DNA from: Plazaster borealis
Taxonomy: Eukaryota > Echinodermata > Asteroidea > Forcipulatida > Labidiasteridae
Assembly: GCA_021014325.1 (NCBI GenBank)
Contig: CM037474.1
Location: 25,799,488 to 25,863,487, forward strand
Length of the DNA stretch: 64,000 nt
Reading direction: 5' to 3'
This document shows positions 54,750 to 64,000 of the stretch, piece by piece. The first letter of the stretch is position 1; each line of letters begins with the position of its first letter. The notes under the pieces are model-generated. The model saw only the letters and a list, made by a program, of their open reading frames with translations. It was not told the DNA's origin and did not search any database. A program made the translations under genes and the position numbers.

Positions 54750-57213
54750 TTTTTTTTTGGGGGGGGGGGGGGCAAGGTTCTGGGGGGAGGGCTCCAGCCC
54801 CGCCCCATCTGGTTACACCATTGTTGGTTTCGGGGGAGGGGCAGTGGATAATGAGGGAGGGGGGGCTGTGCCTGTTTATGCTACAGAGGAGTTTCTCTTT
54901 GTCCTATTTCTTTTACATACCACAAGCTAATAACAAGGTGGACAGTGGACGCAAACCAAATCAAATTAATTTCTTAGTGTCTGCAAATAATGTACTTTTA
55001 TTGGCTCTTTAAGAACAAGGTATGGTACATGTACTTCACAGTCGCATTTCTTAAAACTCTGACATTAAAAAAATAAAAAAATATTTCAATATTTACCAAT
55101 ATTATACTAATTCTAAATAATTATATTTCTTTATTCTCAAGTTTATATTCAAGCTTAGGCTACTATAGAGATATATATTCAGTGTTTCAGTTTATTAAAA
55201 AAGTTGCACTCTACACTATTGTGTCAAATAAGACACTTTCAGAGAATAAATTAGTTTTGAGTTGTCTTTTAAGATCTGAACCAACTAGTGTTGATTTTTC
55301 AATGCTAATTTTCAAGGGGTTGTTTGTTTTTATCAAAGGAATTTTCATTGTGTCTCAAATCTGTCCATAGAACCATGTAATTCCTTCCTCCATGATAGAA
55401 TTAAAGTGCTAAAAGAGAGAACTCGATTGTATTTAAAGTGAAAACTCAAGTATCGGGGTACTCAAAGTGAGAACTTGAATAATAAAAGTGAAAACTCATA
55501 AAGTACAAAACGTGAGAACTCAAGTACGATACTAAAAGTGAGAATTCTGATCTAAAAGTGTTATTCAACAAACACTTACAACCAAAGGGCAAATAACTTC
55601 TTACAGGTATCGGCCAAAGCATTCCTTGAACCATCTCAACTCCTTAGGAGTATGCAGCCTAGGCAACAAATTGGGCACCATTTAAATACACATAATCTTT
55701 CCAAATGATATTTTGTATGTATTCAGAATTTCGAGTAATTCAGAAAGTCATCAGCAGAAATTACAGTTGAACGTATTCTTTGAGCTCAGAACACATTTGC
55801 TGTGACCAGGATTCAAACCCAAGATCCAATACTCGACAAACTCAACCATCTGATCATGGTGTCGAAAGCAAGACTAAAGCATACATGCTCAATGAAACTT
55901 AATATTAATTTAATAAAATGACAGCTACCGGATGGTCCAGTACTATGGCTACATGAATCTGAGTAGTTATGATGCTAATAATTCACAACAATCCTTCCCG
56001 GGCTTTGCATATAGACCATGTGACCTGTGACATCACATGTTTACGAAAGAGCCATAGAGCCTGGACTTCCTGCAGGCACGATTTGTACACAGCCCAATGG
56101 AAGAAAACATCAAATCTAGCATTTTATGGAGATTGCACCATTTTGCACAGGTCCATCTGATTTTTATCAACCTCTGATATAAAGAAAGGGGGCACATCTC
56201 AAAACTTAATAAGTTTTTTTTTTTTTAACTCTTGAATTTATGTGGAAATTATGACAGGCAATGTCAAACTTCCCATATGACCAGTGTTATCTTGCCTGCC
56301 AGAAAATGCCCTGGAATGTACAAGATCACTCTTTTTGTAAACAAGGGTTACTTGGTCGAGACATTCAGTAAATTTCAGCCAAATAATAAATATACAAATT
56401 TATATACACATAATGAATGTTTATGAATGCAACGGAGAGAATTTTTCATTCGTTGAAAGATGGTTCCAATATTCCATTCGACGAGGCACCATTCCATTCG
56501 ATGGGGCAAAGTCGAGTTGAATGAAACATTTGCACAAATGCAAACATTCATCATTTGTTTTAAACATCCAAGTCGATCTAATTCATTTGGAGGAAAACAC
56601 AATCAACAAAAATGTACACAATTGTATTCTGGCATCCACTACGAAGGCATTTTGTACTGCTGTGTGTAATGCGTGTACACGCATTGTGTGGTCAAGTAAC
56701 GTGCAATAGCTCCAATATGCAAAGTGAAGTGAATAATACGAAGATGCACAGTGCATGACGTAGGCCATGTAATGACATGAATAATGAATGCCGAATAAAC
56801 AACAATCCTACAATCATAAAAGGATCTACGTGGGTGTTATATGTTATAATAGCATGGCAGGGCAAGAAATACTACAAATATTTTCTGAGTGCACAAATTT
56901 TGGTTACTAATGAGCTTAAAGCATTAGAAGCAAAAAGTTTAATTGAGGTAATTTAATTAATCATTTGTTTTCATGAGAAAGCATGGCAATATATTGTTGG
57001 CGGCATTTAGTACATGATTGGTAACAACAAATATTATAAACAAATTATTAGTTTCAATCTGAAAGTTAACTGACCCAAAAATAATACCAGTACCAAGGGA
57101 AATAGTTCCGTCTGAAATACTGTTAAAAGTCAAGAAAAAGGAATTTGAATAAACCCAAATTACTATTGCTTATTTGAATTGCTACTATCTCATTGTCTCT
57201 TTGTAAGTCCTAA
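54750..57213. other. Intergenic, AT-rich
   Basis: No gene recognised. A run of G at 54759-54772, and a degenerate repeat AAAAGTGAGAACTC at 55384-55560 (about six copies). Confidence 0.5.
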
Positions 57214-57731
57214 TTAAAGACATTTCTGGTGAACGATCATCGAGCCAACCTCATCATACTGTTTCTTGCTGATTGTCATCTCACTAAATGTTGACAGAGA
57301 AGCCAAGATGGATCCACCAATCCACACCGAGTACTTCCTCTCAGGAGGTGCTATGGTCTTCACCTTTACAGAGGCAGGAGCAAGGGAGGTCAACTCCTTA
57401 TTCATCCGGTCAGCCATGCCTGGGAACATGGTGGATCCTCCGGACATCACCAAGTTACTGAACAAGTCCCTGCGGATGTCCAAGTCGCATTTCTGAATGC
57501 TGTTGTAGACTGCCTCGTGGACACCAGTCGACTCCATACCAATAAAGGAAGGTTGGAACAGCACCTCTGGGCATCGGAACCTCTCACTGCCGATGGTGAT
57601 AACTTGACCATCAGGTAGTTCGTAGCTTTTGTCCAGGCTGGAGCTATTCTGGGCAGTGATCATCTCCTGGTGAAAGTCGAGTGCTGTGTAGCAAAGCTTC
57701 TCTTTGATGTCACGGACAATCTGCAAGTCAC
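57214..57731 (-). CDS. Actin exon 4
   Basis: Acceptor TTCTTGCAG. Encodes [12 protein letters not shown] to the end, VHQKCL (conventional actin ends VHRKCF). All subdomain 3-4 landmarks are present. Confidence 0.95.
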
Positions 57732-60700
57732 CTGCAAGAAGCATAGTATACCAACATCACAAAAGTATTTCAACACTGACTTCTAATGGTAAGCAGCACT
57801 GAAATAGGGCAATCCTATTTGTAATATTATACGAAATCACTACTTGACTTAACAAAAGCAACTTAAAGAAAACAATCAAAAGCCACCACAAAAAAGTATT
57901 GATATTTGGGAGACATAATTACCAAAATGACATTCCCTGACAACAAACAAAAACTGTGTAAAATCTTTTGCAACCCCCTTAAAGGTAGGGTCGTACTTTG
58001 GTATAATGATTCTGAAAAACATTTGTGTAATTTCTATCCGAAAGCTTACTTGTTAGGGTAAGGGTAGAAAGCATCCTGCGAAATTCTTTCGTCTGAAATG
58101 CCCCCATTGATTAGAAATCAATAAATGCATTCGAAAAATTGGCAATAAAAACATATGAATCTGAGAAACGATTCATGCATGAATCGTTTCTCAGATTTCC
58201 AAGGGTTGGTGTCCATTCGCGAATGCTGCGGCCAGTGATGCGGTTGGTACCTGTTATCACTTCCCTAAACGTGGATTTGACGTTCTTTTGACAGTTTTTT
58301 GCTGTTTGCTCAACAAGTATTCAGCTGAAACTTTCACATGTGATTTTGATTGTATGTTTCTTGATAATTTTGCCAATAAATCAGCATTACGTTAAAAAAA
58401 AAAATCTAAGACCCTACATTTAACCCAATCAGGCTCTAGCCTGTGTATGAATCTACCAGTTTGTTACCAAACTGGATTACCTTTTTTTTGTCTACTTCTG
58501 TAATTTGTTTTCAACACTCATGCTCATACTCCTAAAAACTTACTCATATTATTAACAACAATAATATGCGGTTCTTATGTAGCACTTTATCACACCCGAG
58601 GGCATCCCAAAGCGCTAATTATTTTTGTTTACAAGGTATGTGGAGCTATGTTTGAATTATGAGACCCATTTAATTAAATAGCACCAACTTACGGTTTACA
58701 AGGCGCTGTGGCGAAATCTGTAGCCAACCATACTAGAAGACACCGGGGAAAACCCATTCTCTAACTGATAAGTGTACTGAGGTCTTTTATGTGCATTAAA
58801 CAACACATGGGACCTACGGCTTTACGTCCCATCCGAAGGATGAAGCTTAATAGTTAAGTGTCTTGCTTAAGGACACAAGTGTCAAGACGAGACTTGAACC
58901 CACACTCTGCTGATCAGAAACACCAGAGCTTGAGTCCAGTGCGTTTGACTGATCGGCCAAGACACACCATTTTCACAACGTGCCATATTAACATGACAAC
59001 ATTGACTAAAGTTGTACTCATTATAAAAAGTTTGTATTACATTCTCAACGAAACTCACCGATAAGCACTCGAACCTAGGGTCATCTTTACAATGAGCTAA
59101 GAGTGCTCTTAACATGTCTATCCATCTTTATTGCTTAGCAAAGTGTAACGTCACAAAACAAATCACTCTGGTGACATTGACAACTCATCTTAAAGGCACT
59201 GGACACGTTTGGTAATTGCAAAGACCAGTAATCTCACTTGGTGTATCCCAACATATGCATAAAATAACAAGCCTGTGAAAATTTGGGCTCAATTGGTCAT
59301 CAAAGTTGCAAGAAAACGATGAAAGAAAAAACAACCTTGTTGTACAAATAAGTGTGCTTTCAAATGCCTGAAAAAGGCTTCTGGCCAGAAGTCTTTTAAT
59401 ATTTTAGTGAGAAATTACCTTTTTCTCAAAAACTACGTTACTTCAGAGGGAGTCGTTTCTCACAATGTTTTATACTATCAACAGCTCTCTGTTGCTCGTT
59501 ACCAAGTAAGTTTTTTATGCTTATATATATTTTGAGTAGTTACCAAACGTGTCCGGGGCCTTTAAGTTGAATCTTAGTGCTTTGTGAGCTCTGTACCTTA
59601 ATTTACAATTAATAAGTAATAACAGCTAAGTGCTATACCGTTTGAGAAGGGATAACTTTCTACCAGCATCTTCATCAGGAATAGAGTGAGGTCGCGCCCA
59701 GTTACATCAAATGTCTGGACTGCATGAGGCAGCGATTTACCATCATAGACAGGCACAACTTGTGAAACATCCTGACCAGATTCGAAGACAATCCCGTTCT
59801 TCCGGCCGGTTGAAAAGAGAGACAGGACGGCCTGAATGCCGAGGTACATTGCCGGAACCTTGAAAGTCTCAAACATGATCTGTACATGGGGAAAGAGTAA
59901 TGACTCTGAAAATTAATGGCAATAAAAACTTACTTAGTAAGAAGTATACAGCAGCTTTGGATAGTAGGCCTTATGCATTTTGAGAAACTTTTTACCTCGA
60001 AGTGCTGCTGTTATGGAAAAATATATCACTTTTTATCTCAAAAAATTTGAATCTTAGAAGCGTTACTGTAGTAACGTTTCTCAGATTGTGTTTTCCAATT
60101 GCAGACTATTCTTCCTGCATGGATATAACCGTTCTAGATTTTCGGCAATATCTCAAAAACGCTACCACCTTTTGAAATGAAATTTTCACAGGTTAATTTT
60201 AAGATATATATCTACAACTATATAGGATTGAAACATACAGTGGTTTTCAATTACCAAAACCTATACAATCCCTTTAAGGGGTAAACAAAAAAACAGAGTT
60301 TCCATCCAGTAATATGCAAAGAGCAACTCAGCGACAATGGTGATGTTTAGCGACTCTAATTTTACGGGTCGGTCATACCATGGTAATGACCCTGAAAAGA
60401 AATTGTGTAATTTTTTCTGAAAGCTGACTTGCTATAAGAAGGTAATGGTAGTAAGCATCCTACAAAATCATATCATCTGAAGTGCCCCATTTGATTAGAA
60501 ATTAATAAAAGTAGGCTATGTCAACAAATTTGAATCTCCAAAGCCTGCAAGCGACTTTTGGAAATTTCCATGGTGTCCGTTTGAATGCTGCACTCATTAC
60601 GGCCAGAGATGTGGTTGGTACCCCCTGTCACCTCCCTGAACGTGGATGGATTTGACATTCTTGATGAAAATACTGTGACAGTTTTTCCACTGTTTTCTCA

Positions 60701-62362
60701 ACAAGTAGGCACTGTGTTCAACTTAATCTGTCACAGGTGACTTAAATTGTATATTTCTTATGGCCTAACAAGTCAAAAATTTAGCTCTACAAAATGGCGT
60801 GCTGTGTTAGTTCACGATGTAAAAGGGAAAACCACGCAATTTCAAGGCATATTGTGTGGATCATTGTATTCTACTTTTAAAACATCTTTCTAACCGTAAT
60901 GCATTTTATAACAAACGGATACAAATGCTTTTCATAGACCAACTCGCCCGATCCAAGGCAACGTGTCCCTTTAACTGAAAATAAAATACAAAATTTAACA
61001 TACCACTACGGACTAGTCAAAACACTTTATTGCATGTAGACCATTGCGTGGGTCAATTACGCATGGATCAATAATCACTACCTCGGTCATCTTTTCTCTG
61101 TTGGCTTTGGGGTTAAGAGCAATCTCAGTCAGCAAGACAGTGTGCTCCTCTGGAGCCACATGCAACTCATTGTAGAAGGTGTGGTGCCAGATCTTCTCCA
61201 TATCGTCCCAGCTGGTGACGATGCCGTGTTCGACGGGGTACTTCAGACATAGGAGACCCTTCTTCCTAATTGCCTCATTTCCAATGTAGATGTCTTTGAT
61301 ACCCAACTCCGCTGCAAATTTCTACATGGAAAATGTTAATGAATTTTTTTAGAACAAAACTTTTGAGGACAGACTTCTGTGAACGGTAATTATGTCACAG
61401 TTCAGCTTGAGTAATTTTTAATTTTGGTTCAAAGACATTAAACCATTGAATCTCTCCTTAAAGGTAGGGTCATTGATTGGTAAATACTCAAAAAATGAAT
61501 GACCATAAAATTTACTTGGTGAGAAGCACTGCACTCTGTTGATAGTATAAACTATTTTGAGAAAGGATTCCCTTCAAAGTAATGTGGTTTGGATAATTTT
61601 CCACCCCTAAACTAGAATCATAAGAAACGATTCATGCATGATTTTTTGTTGCGGTTGAATGGCTTCTGACTGGCACCCCCCCACCCCCCCCCCCCCCAAA
61701 CAAAGATATTGACAAAATAGGGGGACCGCCAACATAGGGCTAGATAGTTGGTGGAGCGCCGGCACGTTAAACCGGAGGTCGTTGGTTCAAATCCTGCTCT
61801 AGTCAATTTTTTTTTGTTCAACCCAAAATCATGAATCTTTTTCTCAGATTTCCGAGGGTTGATTCATGACTCTATCGTGGACAGATTCAAAGTTCTTGTG
61901 AAAATAATTTCACAAGAAGACACTGTCTCAGCAAGAAGACACTGTATTCAGCTGAACCTTTCACATGCGACTTTTATTGTATTTTTCTTGATGATTTTGC
62001 CAATAAATGAGCATTAAGTTGACAAAAACAAAATAATGACCCTACCTTGAAGTCAAATCTATCATCACAAGATATAAAGTCGAAAGGGTCCACTCATGGA
62101 TTGTTCAACTGATTTATTTTCAATGTGTAGCTTAGTTGTGATGTCATCATAACCCTGATCCCTCCGGCTGCATGGTGGGTCAGGGACTAGAGGGTAAGGT
62201 CATCGTACTACATCATGTTTGTGTAAACCTTACCTCATGTCGAGGTTTGCCCACCACTGTCCGAAAGACACTGTGTGGCGCATCGTCACCTGCAAATCCA
62301 GTCTTACTGTAGGATCCATTGTCAATAACAATGGTGCATGATTCATCTTGTTGCGTTGCCAT
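57214..62362 (-). CDS. Divergent actin, complete, four exons
   Basis: 375 residues from ATG at 62362 to TAA at 57214, the length of conventional actin, with phases 0, 0, 1. Conserved blocks: [90 protein letters not shown]. Departures: DNGSYSKTG in place of DNGSGMCKAG (one residue shorter), ESGQDVSQ in place of DSGDGVTH (D154E, D157Q, H161Q), and [11 protein letters not shown] in place of the DNase-binding loop HQGVMVGMGQK. Q137 is kept. I infer a full-length actin paralogue with altered nucleotide handling and subunit contacts; intact frame and splice sites argue against a pseudogene. Confidence 0.93.
57979..58432. mobile_element. TTAA-flanked MITE, family E
   Basis: TTAA at 57979-57982 and 58429-58432. 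Ends AGGTAGGGTCGTACTTTGG and AAGACCCTACAT. A perfect inner palindrome AATCTGAGAAACGATTCATG / CATGAATCGTTTCTCAGATT centres near 58175. Confidence 0.85.
58560..58972 (-). mobile_element. tRNA-Leu-derived SINE, full inverted copy
   Basis: ATAATATGCGGTTCTTATGT tail at the left, ACACATGGGACCTACGGCTT in the body, GATCGGCCAAGACACACC as the inverted head at the right. Confidence 0.85.
59105..59605 (+). mobile_element. Palindromic MITE carrying a TTAA insertion
   Basis: Left part to CAACTCATC (59189) and right part from GTTGAATCTTAGTGCTTTGT (59566) match the uninterrupted elements at 14440-14600 and 23655-23805. Between them sits a family A MITE. Confidence 0.75.
59190..59565 (+). mobile_element. TTAA-flanked MITE, family A, nested
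   Basis: TTAA at 59190-59193 and 59562-59565. Ends AGGCACTGGACACGTTTGG and CCAAACGTGTCCGGGGCCT. Confidence 0.9.
59639..59879 (-). CDS. Actin exon 3
   Basis: Acceptor CATGTACAG, donor GTATAG. Encodes [20 protein letters not shown], then [20 protein letters not shown] and LPHAV; carries the altered second phosphate loop. Confidence 0.95.
59900..60277 (-). mobile_element. MITE family B, left end lost
   Basis: The body matches 9154-9540, and TTAA stands at 60274-60277. The left terminus is missing or unrecognisable. Confidence 0.7.
60370..60974. mobile_element. Decayed family E MITE followed by half of a family D foldback
   Basis: 60400-60770 has family E interior motifs (GAAAGCTGACTTGCTAT, ACTGTGACAGTTTTTCCACT). 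About 60777-60970 is one arm of the family D element, ending GGCAACGTGTCCCT before TTAA. Confidence 0.65.
61082..61321 (-). CDS. Actin exon 2
   Basis: Acceptor CATGTAG, donor GTAGTG. 80 codons, phase 0-0. Starts [18 protein letters not shown] and includes [20 protein letters not shown]; contains the replaced DNase-binding loop. Confidence 0.95.
61458..62050. mobile_element. MITE family E with an internal tRNA-like SINE
   Basis: AAAGGTAGGGTCATTGATTG at the left after TTAA, and ATAATGACCCTACCTTGAAG at the right (border decayed to TTGA). The leader-bearing SINE at 61657-61830 lies inside. Confidence 0.75.
61657..61830 (+). mobile_element. tRNA-derived SINE, leader-bearing family
   Basis: GGCTTCTGACTGGCACCCC, then AAAGATATTGACAAAATAGG, then a tRNA-like part GGTGGAGCGCCGGCACGTTA...GGTTCAAATCC. 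The A box is decayed, the B box good. Confidence 0.7.
62234..62362 (-). CDS. Actin exon 1
   Basis: ATG at 62362-62360, donor GTAAGG. Encodes [20 protein letters not shown] and [15 protein letters not shown]...KPRHE. The first phosphate loop is one residue short. Confidence 0.93.
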
Positions 62363-62475
62363 TGTTGTTTGATATTTATCTGGAAAATTAAAAACAAGAG
62401 TGGAGTTCATTGTACAATGCAGTTGAAGATCAAGACCCATACAGATCATCACAACTAGATTTGGTGGAAGTGTAA

Positions 62476-63295
62476 AAAACATGGTTTACCATAGTTGTGC
62501 GACGACATTACAGTTACACAGACAGTTCATGAGTTGAGCAAACTTCTGTAAAAAACATGGTTTACCATAGTTGTGCTAATCGTAACCATCGATATCCTCC
62601 TAACAGTCATAGACCAGCAGAAGCTTATGATAAACCATAACATTTTTTGACAAATTTGTGCAAACTTTTTTCCTAGCATTTAAAATGTACAGATTGTGTA
62701 CATTTCAAATTTTCAGAGCAAAGCTGTCGGAAAAATTTCCAAATTTTAACACATGGTCTTTGAAAATGTCATTTAGGGACTTTTCTATTTCTGAACAATT
62801 TTCCAGTTATAAATACAGTCAAAAATCTGTGGAGGGCGTGTCATCGTCGAGCGGTTAAGCCTCAAACTATCCCAAATTGCCCTGCCTGTTTAGGGCCTAC
62901 TCCTCAAATCACCCCAAACCGCCCTGCCTGTTACTCCTCAAATCACCCCAAACCACTATCGAACAAACCTCTACTCTACATAGTTCTAGGACTAGAACTA
63001 GAAATAACCTAAAATGTACACCGTATGGTCACGGTGTCGACTCTTAAAAATTGCCATTTTCAGGAATTGTTAATTATTTAACAAGTTTTCTGATTTTTCC
63101 AAGGGCAAAAATTCGGATCCAGAAACCAGACGAAAGTATAAGACTATCATGCCTGCTGTGGGTAATGAGGTATTATTTTTTTATTTCCAAAGGTATGTAG
63201 CGAATATTTTCAATCATATTTTAAACAATTTATTTCTTTGACTTGAGACGACATTACAGTTACACAGACAGTTCATGAGTTGAGCAAACTTCTGT
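62476..63295. repeat. Local duplications upstream of the actin start
   Basis: AAAAAACATGGTTTACCATAGTTGTGC occurs at 62476-62502 and again at about 62550-62576. GACGACATTACAGTTACACA and the following 25 bases occur at about 62502 and 63246. A 37-bp tandem with CTCAAATCACCCCAAACC lies at 62864-62965. A SINE head fragment (GTCATCGTCGAGCGGTTAAG) is at 62839. Confidence 0.65.
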
Positions 63296-64000
63296 GCACA
63301 ACTTTCCATAATATTAAACAAACGTTTACTTCGTTCACCTCCATGATCTGTCTGATATTTTCAACCTCAAAGCTTCCATATGGTAAAGCAAACAAAACAA
63401 CTGTGTAAATTATTCGAAAGGTAGTTTCATCTTGTATAAAATAACCCAAACAAGTTGTAATTTGTCACACAATACAGTAGAAAAATCTACATCCTCCCGA
63501 CGACGGTCCAGCCGCGTCCAACCAAGGAGTAGGCTAAATGACTCCACACCATAGCTGCCATAAATTATGGCATAACAGTAGTGTTCTTTTGCAACCGTTT
63601 CACACCTACGTACATGTATGCTTACCTAGAAAAAGTTCCAACTACCAGTGTCATCGAGAGAGCCACACCGCAGGGAATGATCGAGGCCCGAAATAAAAAT
63701 CATGAGTTGATTGTTGGGTGGGCGTTCTGTGGGTCCTTTCTCTATGGTGTACCATGGTAAATTCCTACCTCAATGGGTCAACCAAATTGTACACCAAAAA
63801 CCTTTACCCAGCTGTGTGTGTGTTGACCAATGTTGACGTAAACTTTATAATTCAGGACTTTAGAGGGCGTGCTAGAGGTTTCAGCGATCACTCAGCGATA
63901 AAATGTTTTTCTGAACAAAACAAAACAATGTTGTCAAAACACTCAATCAAAAATAATAGTCACATATTCTTTTAGACGATAAAAACGATCTTCATAGTCC
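63296..64000. other. Intergenic, nothing recognised
   Basis: No exon or repeat placed. It may contain the actin promoter, but I see no TATA box or CArG element in a convincing position. Confidence 0.45.

Noticed and set aside
57266..57496. Plus-strand frame opposite actin exon 4
   Set aside because: Antisense shadow of a highly conserved actin exon.

Overview
This is a gene-sparse, repeat-rich piece of animal nuclear DNA. Genes are split by GT/AG introns of roughly 0.2-3 kb, repeats are dense, and a TTAGGG-type telomere-like tract lies in the middle. The gene content (CAPS/CADPS, an EGF/CUB/LDLa receptor, an intron-split actin), the telomere unit and the style of the repeats suggest a deuterostome invertebrate. 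An echinoderm, probably a sea star, is my best guess; this is inference, not proven by any single feature.

Three genes can be reconstructed with consistent splice phases. (1) Plus strand, 4768-15360: the last eight coding exons of a CAPS/CADPS gene (calcium-dependent secretion activator). They encode 383 residues up to a stop, followed by a polyadenylation signal; the 5' part lies to the left of the window. (2) Minus strand, 48264-31729: a complete 13-exon gene of 803 codons. Its product is a single-pass receptor with signal peptide, 2 EGF, CUB, a degenerate CUB-like region, LDLa, 3 EGF, one membrane span, and a cytoplasmic tail with three PPxY motifs and an NPxY motif. (3) Minus strand, 62362-57214: a complete four-exon, 375-residue divergent actin. 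It has lost or changed several nucleotide-site residues and its D-loop is replaced.

The rest is mostly mobile or tandem DNA. About 15.8-31.7 kb is an intergenic stretch with MITE fragments, a 15-bp minisatellite, a long foldback element, and 1.7 kb of interstitial CCCTAA-rich DNA ending in 24 copies of a 32-bp unit at exact register. About 48.3-57.2 kb holds a decayed Penelope-like retroelement (reverse transcriptase plus GIY-YIG nuclease) and MITEs. Introns of all three genes carry tRNA-derived SINEs, tandem repeats and MITEs.

The most coherent mobile system is a group of short inverted-repeat elements that share TTAA target duplications and AGG...CCT ends. Filled and empty copies of the same host repeat within the window allow the insertion mechanism to be read directly. 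No CRISPR array, operon, functional tRNA gene or bacterial feature is present.
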